Shown one piece after another: positions 15,481-22,707 of a stretch of 35,252 nt of DNA. Under the pieces are notes generated by a model. That model had not been told where the DNA came from and ran no database searches. It saw nothing but the letters and a program-made list of their open reading frames with translations. Position numbers and translations under genes: made by a program. The DNA comes from Oscillospiraceae bacterium (lineage in GTDB: Bacteria > Bacillota > Clostridia > Oscillospirales > Oscillospiraceae), in contig SVLS01000021.1 of the NCBI GenBank assembly GCA_015067835.1, positions 1 to 35,252 of the forward strand, read 5' to 3'. How positions within the stretch are numbered: position 1 is the first letter of the stretch; each line of letters opens with the position of its first letter.

Positions 15481-15514
15481 TAGGTCGCTACTTTTGGAGT
15501 AGGTCGCTACTTTT
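15481..15514. promoter_or_regulatory. Tandem 15-bp repeats upstream of fic, each holding a GTAG-N4-CTAC dyad
   Basis: TAGGTCGCTACTTTT occurs at 15481-15495 and again at 15500-15514, with start points 19 bp apart. Each copy, with the G before it, contains the symmetric half-sites GTAG and CTAC. Tandem dyads about two helical turns apart, 34 bases before the fic ATG, suggest paired binding of a regulator, possibly the HTH of the Fic protein itself. Confidence 0.55.
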
Positions 15515-15646
15515 CATCTTGAATAAATCTTGAATTACGACGAAACACTGTATACCAACTGACACATAATGTATTTTTATTCGTGATTTTGGTGTTATTT
15601 AGTCCACTTTATCCATATGTATTCATTCTGTCCACCTTCTGAGGCC

Positions 15647-15691
15647 ATGGCATTTAAGAGGTCAGCGGTTCGATCCCGCTTATCTCCACCA
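15647..15691 (+). pseudogene. 3' half of a tRNA-Ala, probable integration scar
   Basis: From the anticodon loop (ATGGCAT, anticodon GGC) onward the text matches a tRNA-Ala: the loop, the T arm GCGGTTCGATCCCGC (15665-15679), the acceptor strand TATCTCC, A73 and CCA at 15689-15691. The 5' half is absent: the bases before 15647 cannot form the D arm or the matching stems. Integrases that use tRNA genes often cut in the anticodon loop and leave such a displaced 3' half. An intact tRNA-Ala would then lie to the left, beyond the window, with the element between. A perfect terminator follows at once, as in a normal tRNA locus. Confidence 0.75.
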
Positions 15692-15694
15692 CCC

Positions 15695-15729
15695 AGTCCT
15701 GAAAACCAATGGTTTTCAGGACTTTTTTT
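15695..15729 (+). terminator. Terminator of the former tRNA-Ala locus
   Basis: Perfect 13-bp stem AGTCCTGAAAACC with GGTTTTCAGGACT and a three-base loop, followed by seven T. It directly follows the CCA end of the tRNA remnant. Confidence 0.85.
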
Positions 15730-15788
15730 ATGAAGCAAGCCCCGGGGTAACGGAAAACCCCGGGGCTTGCTGCGCATATTGGTGATCG

Positions 15789-16475
15789 TCAGTTTTTCGG
15801 TCTCGACAGTTCCACGAGAATGTGGGAAAACACCGTATAGGGAAGCGACTTATAATTCTCCTGTACAAAGGATGGGTGCAATTCTCCATCCCGGAGCGTA
15901 CAGATCTCTCCCCTTTTCACCACTACCGCACCATCGTCAAGGCGGAAACCGGCTGTTCGGATACGACGGTGGGTGAGGAGATTTCTCAGGGCATAGTACA
16001 GGCGAAACTGGTATTCGTTCTCCAGGAACAGCTCCGGCGTTTCCCTGCTATGCTTCAACAGGAATTCCGTGGTACGCATGTGGGTAAAAGGCAGCTCTTT
16101 GCTGACCACCTTTTTAGGAAGCTGCTGCCACCGGGATACAGAAAAACGGTAATAGGGCGTGTCGGAATCCCGGGGAATCTCTTTGATCTCACTTCGTGGC
16201 ACCAACTCACAGCCAGTGACACGCCCGTGATACCGCACACCGCTCCGGGGACCGAACAGGGTTTGGGACTGGTAAATGGCCACCCGTCGAATGTTTTCCG
16301 CATCGCCCTCCAGGCGGTCCGCGGGCATATGGTAAAAACGATGGCGCAGACATACCCGAAGCTGATGCCTGTTTCGCAAACAACCCACCAGCACATTGCG
16401 GTTTTCCCAATCCGCCTGGGCAAATGCCTGCTCCAACCCTTTTGGCATAGCAGGCGGTTTCAGTTTTCTTATCAT
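15789..16475 (-). CDS. Conserved-looking protein of unknown function
   Basis: I do not recognise this 228-residue protein. It is basic and mixed alpha/beta: RNVLVGCLRNRHQLRVCLRHRFYHMP, then RRVAIYQSQTLFGPRSGVRYHGRVTGCELV, IPRDSDTPYYRFSVSRWQQLP, and a C-terminal helical part with THRRIRTAGFRLDD. The middle resembles a beta-rich domain that could bind nucleic acid. There is no signal peptide or membrane segment. GAGAGAA lies upstream of the ATG. It is the first gene to the right of the tRNA scar and, by its GC-rich codons, belongs to the core chromosome. Confidence 0.75.
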   Translation of the reverse strand: MIRKLKPPAMPKGLEQAFAQADWENRNVLVGCLRNRHQLRVCLRHRFYHMPADRLEGDAENIRRVAIYQSQTLFGPRSGVRYHGRVTGCELVPRSEIKEIPRDSDTPYYRFSVSRWQQLPKKVVSKELPFTHMRTTEFLLKHSRETPELFLENEYQFRLYYALRNLLTHRRIRTAGFRLDDGAVVVKRGEICTLRDGELHPSFVQENYKSLPYTVFSHILVELSRPKN

Positions 16476-16686
16476 TGTGTTCTCTCTTTGTCTTGCGGCA
16501 GCTTATTCAGCCAACCCTTATAATCGCCCAAACAGAAATCGGGCATGCCCGCAGATAGACGTTCCAATGGCTTGTATCATTCTATAGCTCCCCACAGATC
16601 AGCTTCATGGGACTCTTTCCTTTTAAGCTTTGTCCCAGTATAGCACAAAGCATATTCGGCAGCCAGGCCTAAGGGTCTGCCTGTTC

Positions 16687-17466
16687 TTATTCTGCTGCAG
16701 CTGTTGCTTCCTCCACGGTCGGCTGTTCCGTTTCCAGATAGCTTGTGATGCAATACAGGGTCTGGCCGTTGTACTCCACCCGGGACCAGCCTACATCAGT
16801 GTTGATGCCGGTGCGGGTGATCCACTGGCCTTTTGCCAATTGGGCGATCACCACGCTGTCCGCTCTTGTAACACTGGGAATGGAGCGCAGATTCACAAGT
16901 TCCTTGGCAGTCACACGATCGTTACAGGCTGTGAACACGGTATTGATGCCGTCGTCCTCTTCTTCAAAGCTGGGAGGCACATAGTTGGGATCCTGGGTCA
17001 GATAATTACTGATGGCATAACAGGTAACACCATTCCACTCCAGCCGGGACCAGCCATTGTCGCTGATACCGGTGCGGGTGACCCACTGGCCGTTCGGCAG
17101 CGCGTACAGCACGGTGCTGCTGACCTGGTCGGGTGCGTCCCGCAGATTCGTTTCGATCTTGGCCGTAACAGACTGGCTGACCTCCCGGAAACCAGGCCCA
17201 GAATTGCCTTCTGTGGCCGGCGGAGCAGTGGTCTCCGGTGGAGCGGTGGTCTCCGGTGGAACAGTTGTCTCCGGCGGCACAGTCGTCTCCGGTGGAACGG
17301 TGGTCGGGGTCGCGGTAGTCTCTGTTTCCGCGGGCTTTTCGGTTTGTTTGGTCTGGCCGGGCGTGTCCGGACTGCAGCCAACGGACATCAGGATCAATCC
17401 CACACACAGCAGCAAAAGTGCTGCCACAGCACCGGCACCTAAGGCCACCATCTTTTGTTTTCGGGT
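16687..17466 (-). CDS. Membrane-anchored protein with PPETT repeats and two SH3b domains
   Basis: This is a 260-residue exported protein; its first codon overlaps the kinase stop, so the true start is the ATG at 17469. The N-terminus has a hydrophobic segment, LGAGAVAALLLLCVGLILMSVGC, that is either a transmembrane anchor or a weak lipoprotein signal with Cys32. A low-complexity stalk of five PPETT(V/A) repeats follows (coding DNA about 17,219-17,306). Two bacterial SH3-like domains come next: ETNLRDAPDQ...GQWVTRTG...GWSRLEW and KELVNLRSIPS...GQWITRTG...VGWSRVEY. Such domains bind cell-wall peptides, so it is probably attached at the envelope with the SH3 pair facing the wall. Its ATG overlaps the kinase stop as ATGA, an unusual pairing. 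Confidence 0.9.
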   Translation of the reverse strand, partial: TRKQKMVALGAGAVAALLLLCVGLILMSVGCSPDTPGQTKQTEKPAETETTATPTTVPPETTVPPETTVPPETTAPPETTAPPATEGNSGPGFREVSQSVTAKIETNLRDAPDQVSSTVLYALPNGQWVTRTGISDNGWSRLEWNGVTCYAISNYLTQDPNYVPPSFEEEDDGINTVFTACNDRVTAKELVNLRSIPSVTRADSVVIAQLAKGQWITRTGINTDVGWSRVEYNGQTLYCITSYLETEQPTVEEATAAAE

Positions 17467-18404
17467 CATGGCTGCACCTGCTTTCCGGGATCGATCCCAA
17501 ATTCCGCCGGCTGGAACCGGGGGCAGACATTTTCAGAGGAGATGATCACAGAGGCCGCCAGGGTAGAACCGATGTCAATGGCCTGGGGCAGTGTTTTTCC
17601 ATAGGTCAGGCCAATAGCCACGCCTGCACAGAAGGCATCGCCTGCGCCTGTGGTATCCTTCACCTGCACATTTCGGGCAGGACAAACCCCCTTATTTCCC
17701 TGCTGATCCGCATACACAGCGCCCTGCGCGCCCATGGTCACCACCATGCTGGGGATCTCCGCTTTGATCAGGCGGTCGGCCAGAATATCCCGCATTTCCT
17801 CGGGGCTGGCACTGCTGTAATCATCCATAAACAATTGGCCCGCCTCCTGCTGATTGCAGATGAAGCAGGTGTAGCGCCGCAGAAGATCTCGCCGCTCGGC
17901 GGCAATGCTCATGTTGGATACCAGGCCGAACACCTTTTTGCCGTGCTTCTCACACAGATCCAGCACCTTCTTGACGATCTCCTTGTCGATATCCACCTCA
18001 ATAACAGCAGAATCGGCCTGCGCAATGATCTGGTCGCCCTTTTGCTCCAGCAGATCCAGCACCGGCAGCATATTGGGCCGCTTGGAAATAGAACCGGCCA
18101 CATCGCCGTTATTGTCAAACACCGCAAGCCAGGTGCCCATGCCGTCGGGAATGGTCTGGATGTGCTCCACATTCACCTTGTGGTTTCTCAGCTTCTGCAG
18201 TACATCGGCACCCAGGGGCGTATCGTCCACGATGCTTAGGAAGGTGGGACGCAGCTCCACATTGGCAATATCCTCCACCAGATTCCGGGCCACACCGCCG
18301 TGGATATATTCGATCCTGCCCACATTTCGCCCGGTGGGAAGATAGGTGTCCTTGGGAAAACCCTTAATATCCACAAAGGTGGCGCCGATGACAACGATGC
18401 CCAT
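17466..18404 (-). CDS. PfkB-family kinase, pseudouridine-kinase-like
   Basis: This is a 312-residue ribokinase-family enzyme that phosphorylates a sugar or nucleoside. It starts GIVVIGATFVDIKG and has GGVARNLVEDIA near residue 40; the G-G-V-x-R-N form is typical of pseudouridine kinase (PsuK) relatives. The C-terminal anion-hole motif DTTGAGDAFCAG is intact, with catalytic Asp in GAGD. The ATG at 18404 is chosen because AGGAGG lies 8-9 bases upstream; an upstream in-frame ATG at 18464 has no site and would place a run of unlike residues in front. The substrate is inferred and no pseudouridine glycosidase gene is adjacent. It is translationally coupled to the SH3 protein. Confidence 0.88.
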   Translation of the reverse strand: MGIVVIGATFVDIKGFPKDTYLPTGRNVGRIEYIHGGVARNLVEDIANVELRPTFLSIVDDTPLGADVLQKLRNHKVNVEHIQTIPDGMGTWLAVFDNNGDVAGSISKRPNMLPVLDLLEQKGDQIIAQADSAVIEVDIDKEIVKKVLDLCEKHGKKVFGLVSNMSIAAERRDLLRRYTCFICNQQEAGQLFMDDYSSASPEEMRDILADRLIKAEIPSMVVTMGAQGAVYADQQGNKGVCPARNVQVKDTTGAGDAFCAGVAIGLTYGKTLPQAIDIGSTLAASVIISSENVCPRFQPAEFGIDPGKQVQP

Positions 18405-18468
18405 TGCGTTTTCCTCCTGCGTTTTTTTACAGTATAGCACGAATCGGCAGAAAGATAAAGGCAAAAAG

Positions 18469-18744
18469 CAAATTCCGATTTATCGGTCTGTTATTTCGAT
18501 GCGTTGTAGGGGCGACCATTGATAAATCATTGTATGCTTGCCACCGGCAAGCATGGATATCAAAATATCCGCTGCGCTCTGCAACACGTCCGCCCAACAA
18601 TTGCACCGCAATTGTTGGGATTTCCGTAGGAAATAACCGGTTATCGCCTTGCGGCGATGAGATTTTGTGCAACAAAATCTGGCGGGCGACCAATGGTCGC
18701 CCCTACAGTGTTGTTTGATAGGCTCACCGATAAATCGGAATTTG
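18469..18744. repeat. Mosaic hairpin repeat, copy 1 (276 bp, complete)
   Basis: The ends are inverted repeats: CAAATTCCGATTTATCGG (18469-18486) and CCGATAAATCGGAATTTG (18727-18744). A second nested pair, GTAGGGGCGACCATT (18506-18520) and AATGGTCGCCCCTAC (18692-18706), lies inside. Between them short perfect hairpins follow one another: stems at 18534-18554, 18555-18570, 18593-18619, 18620-18634, 18643-18658, 18661-18679 and 18684-18702. There is no open frame worth calling. The same ends and several of the same hairpins recur at 25,104 and 35,142. It lies between the kinase gene and the spacer with a putative small RNA. Confidence 0.85.
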
Positions 18745-18753
18745 GTTGTAAGA

Positions 18754-18810
18754 GCAAAAAAATGACCCTTGATGTTTCACCTAATTACTGTGAAGCACCA
18801 AGGGTCATTT
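18754..18810 (-). terminator. Long terminator hairpin on the minus strand
   Basis: A stem of about 20 bp (AAATGACCCTTG with CAAGGGTCATTT, then TTCAC with GTGAA) closes on a nine-base loop. A T6 run follows only on the minus strand, so it should end a leftward transcript. No annotated gene lies directly upstream of it on that strand. Confidence 0.75.
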
Positions 18811-19027
18811 CTCTGAACTCTTAGTATCTAACATCTATTGGTTAACCTCTCTTTCTACAGATTCTTTGGAGCATCCTTCCTTTGACGAAATGTGAATTAC
18901 TCCGTAATAATTCATTGTTGGTTGTTTTGTGATTTATCTGATCGGAGGTTTTTGGAAGAATCGCTCCTGCCCAGTTTACAGTTTCTGGACTGGAAGTTTT
19001 ACCTGTACATTGGTATCACCTCTTTGT
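18757..19027 (-). ncRNA. Putative small transcript of about 270 nt
   Basis: A promoter-like pair, TTGCAA (19062-19057) and TACTAT (19039-19034) with a 17-bp spacer, and the terminator at 18,754-18,810 bracket an otherwise gene-free stretch. Just inside the promoter an AGAGGTGAT site precedes a three-codon frame (M-Y-R-stop, 19010-18999). Further on is a 26-residue frame, MNYYGVIHISSKEGCSKESV..., at 18915-18835, without a good ribosome site. It may be a regulatory RNA, a leader with a mini-frame, or a small-protein gene. The spacer from 18,745 to 19,182 holds nothing else except the inverted repeat at 19,077. Confidence 0.35.
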
Positions 19028-19076
19028 GTCTATATAGTAGCACGGTTATTTTCCTTTTGCAAGACGGAATATTGTA

Positions 19077-19125
19077 CAAAGTGCACAGGTTTATTTCGTG
19101 CAAATCGCAGATTATGTGCACTTTG
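19077..19125. repeat. Inverted repeat around GTGCAC
   Basis: Arms CAAAGTGCACA (19077-19087) and TGTGCACTTTG (19115-19125) are perfect, with another GTGCA between them. It lies just upstream of the putative small-transcript promoter, so it could be an operator. Confidence 0.5.
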
Positions 19126-19182
19126 ACCATTTTATCATTGACTTTTCTTTTGCGCTGTGATATGCTGATGATGTTGGGGCGC

Positions 19183-19213
19183 AAAAAAGAGCAAGCAAAG
19201 CTTGCTCTTTTTT
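19183..19213. terminator. Bidirectional terminator after the DUF6062 gene
   Basis: AAAAAAGAGCAAGC (19183-19196) pairs perfectly with GCTTGCTCTTTTTT (19200-19213). It directly follows, and slightly overlaps, the stop of the minus-strand DUF6062 gene. Confidence 0.85.
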
Positions 19214-19964
19214 ATGTATCCTGCCTGTAGGGCGGGTCCGCCGGGTGGAGGCCCTGGAGCTTTTCCATGCCGCGGCTGACCGCGTCTCTGGAATTTTTCC
19301 AATCCTTGCCCGCCTGCCGGTAGTCGAACATGCTCACAAACCAGTCGATATCTCCCTTAACGCGGATCAGATTCTCCTGCATCCGCTGCAGAACCGTGGT
19401 ATAGAACCACTCCCGCTGGCTGGCCGGCAGTTTTTCGTGGGCTGCCTCCATGAGTCTGATGAAATGGCGCATGCAGAAGCCCTTGCCCTGTTCCACTTTC
19501 TGGCGGAACTCCGGGTCCTTCACCATCACAAAGAAGGTGGTGAAATAGCGGTCCATATGGTATTCCAGCCGCTTGCAGATAAAGCAGCTGCCCTGTTTTT
19601 CCTTTGCCCAACGGAGAATGTGCTCCTCGTTGCCCTTCCAATGGCCCAGGATCGGCTTTTTGTCGGGCATCTCAAAGGAGTCGATCTCCATCTGCAGCTG
19701 CTCCAGAAGTCCGGTGTAATAGGTCTGCATGATCAGAGCACTGCCAAGGGAGTTGCCGTAATCATACATCATTTTGAGGTGATCCCGGCAGAATCCGTAT
19801 TTGTCTGTCTGGCCCCGCACATCCGGCTCCATATAGCTGGCCGAAGGGCCCAGCACATAGCGAACGGTCTTTTGCTCCGCCATCCGCTCCAGATAGCAGA
19901 ACGGGCATTCATCGCCAGAATCAAAGGCCTCGTTTACCGGTATGGTTTCAATGTGGTTTTTCAC
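19212..19964 (-). CDS. DUF6062 protein with two CxxC/CxxH modules
   Basis: This 250-residue protein matches the uncharacterised DUF6062 pattern. It holds two similar metal-site modules: C20-P-F-C23 with C59-R-D-H62, and C127-F-I-C130 with C164-M-R-H167. The near-equal spacing suggests an internal duplication and two zinc sites. No signal peptide is present, so it is probably cytoplasmic. The start codon is GTG, which overlaps the stop of the amidohydrolase gene as GTGA, so the two are translationally coupled and probably work on the same substrate. Family members are sometimes labelled as transporter-associated; the function is unknown. Confidence 0.85.
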   Translation of the reverse strand: MKNHIETIPVNEAFDSGDECPFCYLERMAEQKTVRYVLGPSASYMEPDVRGQTDKYGFCRDHLKMMYDYGNSLGSALIMQTYYTGLLEQLQMEIDSFEMPDKKPILGHWKGNEEHILRWAKEKQGSCFICKRLEYHMDRYFTTFFVMVKDPEFRQKVEQGKGFCMRHFIRLMEAAHEKLPASQREWFYTTVLQRMQENLIRVKGDIDWFVSMFDYRQAGKDWKNSRDAVSRGMEKLQGLHPADPPYRQDT

Positions 19965-21307
19965 TTCGTATAATCCAGCGTTACGGTGCCGTCAGCGTTA
20001 TAGACAACAGCATCCTTATCCATATCCAGTGCGTCGATGCAGGCAAAGTATTCTTCCATGGTGGCGAAGGTGGGAACAAAATTCTTTTTGATTTGCCAGC
20101 CGCGCTCTGCATCGTTGCGAAGCAGAATATCCAGCATAAGCATTTCCACCTTTGCCAGATCGACGCATGCCGTATCGGGATCGTCGATAAAAAAGTCGTT
20201 GCCGTGGCCGGTACCCTTTACGCCGCCCACATAGGGATGAACGGCAGGGAATACCATGCTCACATCGCCCAGATCGGAGCAGCCGGTGCTCCAGCCGGTG
20301 GGGTTGTACCTCACAGTCTCCAGGCAAGCCTCCATAGCCTCCTTTGCCACCAGCATCATGCCATCATCGTGCATACGGGGGCTGTAGCCAGGCCGGTCAC
20401 AGATGGTGACCTTGGCTCCCATGGCGGCGGCAGAGGCGGCCAGAGCGCGATTGATCTTCAGATTGTTTTCCGTAATGGATGCCATGGTGGCACCCCGGAT
20501 ATAGGTCTCCATGGTGACCGTCTCGGGAACGGCATTGACCACGGTGCCGCCGTTGGTCAAAATGGGATGGAAACGGATATGGTCTGCATCCTTAAATGTC
20601 TCCCGCAGGGCATTAATGGCGCTCATAGCCTGATTGGCCGCATACAGGGCGTTGATGCCCAAGTGGGGCGAGGCGCCGGCATGGGCGGACTTGCCGTGAA
20701 AGGTGACGGTCTTGGTAATGCAGCCGTTGGAGCCCTTGTTCACGGAGCCTGCGTGGGCGCCTGCAGCGGCGCTGTGGATCATAAAGGCCAGGTCCACACC
20801 ATCCATAAAGCCACGGTGCATAAGCTCCACCTTGCCGCCAAGATACTTGATAACGCCTTCTTTGCGCAGCTGCTCCCGGTATTCCACCTCGATGAGCTCC
20901 TCAGCAGGGGTGGCCATCAGACGGATCTTACCGCACCAGCCATCCAAGATGCCGGGCTCCTTCAGGGCAGCGGCAGTTGCTAACAGGCCCGCTGCCTGGC
21001 AGCAATGGCCGCAGGCATGCACAGCACCGGTCTCGGGGTCGGCATCGGGGTGGGATTCACAAATCAGGGAGTCCAGCTCGCCCATCACCAGCACCATGGG
21101 GCCTGGGCGACCGGTGTCAATGTCGGTGTAGAAGCCGGGAATGTTGCCCGCCTCCACCAGCTCATAGCCCAGGGCACGGAACTTTTCCGTCAGATAGGCA
21201 TGGGCCTTCCATTCCTTATAGCCGGTTTCCGGATTCTTCCACAGGTAATCCAGAGCTGCTTTGCCAAGTTCGCTGTGCTTCTCTACTGCATTTAGAAATT
21301 TCTGCAT
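19961..21307 (-). CDS. M20-family amidohydrolase (AbgB-like)
   Basis: This is a metal-dependent amide hydrolase of the M20D group, 448 residues. The N-terminal catalytic part has the metal-binding stretch AVHACGHCCQ and the general-base region MATPAEELIE. The dimerisation domain contains TFHGKSAHAGASPHLGINAL and a GGTVVNAVPETV segment, and GTGHGNDFF near the C-terminus supplies the last metal His. The sequence resembles the p-aminobenzoyl-glutamate hydrolase B subunit, but the substrate is not certain. GGAGGT lies before the ATG. It is cotranscribed from the promoter at 21,658-21,630 with the truncated transporter frame upstream and DUF6062 downstream. A transporter for its substrate appears to have been lost. 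Confidence 0.9.
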   Translation of the reverse strand: MQKFLNAVEKHSELGKAALDYLWKNPETGYKEWKAHAYLTEKFRALGYELVEAGNIPGFYTDIDTGRPGPMVLVMGELDSLICESHPDADPETGAVHACGHCCQAAGLLATAAALKEPGILDGWCGKIRLMATPAEELIEVEYREQLRKEGVIKYLGGKVELMHRGFMDGVDLAFMIHSAAAGAHAGSVNKGSNGCITKTVTFHGKSAHAGASPHLGINALYAANQAMSAINALRETFKDADHIRFHPILTNGGTVVNAVPETVTMETYIRGATMASITENNLKINRALAASAAAMGAKVTICDRPGYSPRMHDDGMMLVAKEAMEACLETVRYNPTGWSTGCSDLGDVSMVFPAVHPYVGGVKGTGHGNDFFIDDPDTACVDLAKVEMLMLDILLRNDAERGWQIKKNFVPTFATMEEYFACIDALDMDKDAVVYNADGTVTLDYTK

Positions 21308-21309
21308 AC

Positions 21310-21612
21310 TTATACCTCCGCTTCAATGTTTTTCCGCAGCTTGTGGGCGGAAATAATGATAAACTGATACATAACCGTCACAATCAGCAGGATCACACCG
21401 ATGGTTTCCATGGGCAGGGATAAAAAGCGGAACGTATCACTGATAGACAGTGCGCCGTGCTCAAGCTTCAGCGTGTCGGCAATGGCCTTGAGATAGCGGC
21501 TCTTATTGCTGCCGCACAGAGCAAGGCAAACAAACACCATCAAAAAACTGACGGCAACAATGATCCATTTGTATTCCGGCTTCTTCTTTCCGTGATGCCA
21601 GGTAATCTCCAA
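21310..21612 (-). pseudogene. Internally deleted MFS transporter remnant
   Basis: The 100-residue frame starts as an MFS permease does: KKPEYKWIIVAVSFLMVFVCLALCGSNKSRYLKAIADTL...SISDTFRF, the first TM segment and the following loop. It then jumps to LSLPMETIGVILLIVTVMYQFIIISAHKLRKNIEAEV, which reads like a last TM segment and C-terminal tail. Full permeases have about 400 residues, so some 300 appear to be missing in frame. It starts with TTG without a good ribosome site but lies right behind a strong promoter. Its stop is 3 bases from the amidohydrolase ATG. It could still make a two-TM peptide. Confidence 0.6.
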
Positions 21613-21629
21613 ATAACCATAGCCATTTT

Positions 21630-21658
21630 ATTATACGCCACCACTGCAAAGATTTCAA
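21630..21658 (-). promoter_or_regulatory. Promoter of the amidohydrolase-DUF6062 operon
   Basis: TTGAAA (21658-21653) and a perfect TATAAT (21635-21630) with a 17-bp spacer on the minus strand, pointing into the transporter remnant and the amidohydrolase gene. Confidence 0.75.
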
Positions 21659-21719
21659 GTTTTAGTAAGAAAATAATGTCATATCCTATGCAGCATTTCT
21701 GTAGATTTTGATTTGATAT

Positions 21720-21881
21720 AGTATCCTCGATCCACAGCCGAATGCCGCCGGTCATGGAATCCCGGAGTGTCCGGGCCAGCACACCCTCCGGGTGCACCAG
21801 CAGCGAGTCAGAGGCATAATACACCTGTATCGCGGAAGCCACTTCGTCAAAATCACGCACATTCAGCCTGCGAATAGTCAT
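21720..21881 (-). pseudogene. N-terminal fragment of a GNAT-like acetyltransferase
   Basis: An ATG at 21881 opens TIRRLNVRDFDEVASAIQVY, then SLLVHPEGVLARTLRDSMTGG and WIEDTI. The first 54 residues look like the start of a GNAT domain; after that the frame runs into non-protein-like sequence and the promoter of the next operon. The acetyl-CoA site is absent. It is a broken gene end, and it shows that deletions have shaped this junction. Assignment to GNAT is tentative. Confidence 0.4.
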
Positions 21882-21958
21882 GTTTTTCTCTCTTTTTGAT
21901 CCGCTTGCTCGATTTTGGATTATATCCTTTTTGCAGAATAATAACAAGACTTTTCCGA

Positions 21959-21987
21959 TTGACAGGTGCCCATATCCCCGATATAAT
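21959..21987 (+). promoter_or_regulatory. Consensus promoter of the eda-kdgK operon
   Basis: TTGACA (21959-21964) and TATAAT (21982-21987) are both perfect, with a 17-bp spacer. About 85 bases of leader separate it from the aldolase ATG. Confidence 0.9.
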
Positions 21988-22074
21988 TAGTTTAGGATGA
22001 TGTGGCATGACTTGCTGTATTCCGGAGTTTCCGTAAATTTCAGCTGCCAAAGCAGCTCAGGAGGTAAATCACAA

Positions 22075-22704
22075 ATGGATGTTTTAACCAGACTCGCAAA
22101 CTCCATCGTCGTACCCGTAGTTGTCATTGATGATGCCAAAGATGCTGTCCCCGCCGCCAAGGCCATGGCAGCCGGCGGCGTGGACGTTATGGAAATCACC
22201 TTCCGCACCGCCGCCGCTCCCGACGCCATCCAGGCTGTTTCCGAAAACTGCCCCGATGTGCTGGTGGGCGCGGGCACCATTCTGAATCTGGAGCAGTGCA
22301 AGCTGGCGGTTGCCAAGGGTGCCAAGTTCATCGTCTCCCCCGGCTTTGACGCACAGGTGGTGGAGTGGTGCATCGAAAACGGCATTGCCGTCACCCCCGG
22401 CTGTGTTACCCCCACTGAGATCACCATGGCTGTCAATTGCGGTCTGAAAGTGGTCAAGTTTTTCCCCGCCAACGTTTACGGCGGTCTGGACGCCATGAAG
22501 AACCTGTCCGCTCCCTTTGTGGGCGTGAAGTTCCTGCCCACCGGCGGCGTCAACGCCGGCAACATCAAGGAATATATCGACGCGCCCTTCATCCACGCCG
22601 TGGGCGGCAGCTGGGTCTGCCCCAAGGCTGACATTGCCGCCGGCAACTTCGAAAAGATCACTGCTCTGTGCATTGAAGCACGAAAGAACGCAAAAGGAGA
22701 GTAA
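22075..22704 (+). CDS. eda: KDPG/KHG aldolase
   Basis: This enzyme splits 2-keto-3-deoxy-6-phosphogluconate into pyruvate and glyceraldehyde 3-phosphate, the closing step of hexuronate (pectin sugar) breakdown and the Entner-Doudoroff route. The class I aldolase residues are visible: Glu in MEITFRT, the GAGTI loop, and the Schiff-base Lys in VVKFFPA, with GVKFLPTGGV later. The length is 209 residues, normal for the family. The ATG at 22075 follows AGGAGG by 10 bases; a longer frame to 21997 would begin right after the promoter and has no site. The kinase that makes its substrate follows 3 bases later, so the pair forms a complete KDG-to-triose module. Confidence 0.95.
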   Translation: MDVLTRLANSIVVPVVVIDDAKDAVPAAKAMAAGGVDVMEITFRTAAAPDAIQAVSENCPDVLVGAGTILNLEQCKLAVAKGAKFIVSPGFDAQVVEWCIENGIAVTPGCVTPTEITMAVNCGLKVVKFFPANVYGGLDAMKNLSAPFVGVKFLPTGGVNAGNIKEYIDAPFIHAVGGSWVCPKADIAAGNFEKITALCIEARKNAKGE

Positions 22705-22707
22705 ACT

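Noticed and set aside
15481..15514. Possible start of a CRISPR array
   Set aside because: There are only two 15-bp units with a 4-bp gap and no spacers or cas genes. Operator repeats fit better.
15595..15777. A 60-codon minus-strand frame containing RDRTADLLNAMAS
   Set aside because: It is antisense to the tRNA-Ala remnant and its terminator. This peptide text is a well-known artefact of tRNA loci.
17219..17306. Tandem DNA repeat read as a separate repeat element
   Set aside because: The period follows the PPETT codons of the SH3 protein, so it is a coding repeat.
18892..19230. A 112-codon plus-strand frame rich in hydrophobic residues
   Set aside because: It has no ribosome site, runs through the terminator at 19,183, and lacks any family pattern.
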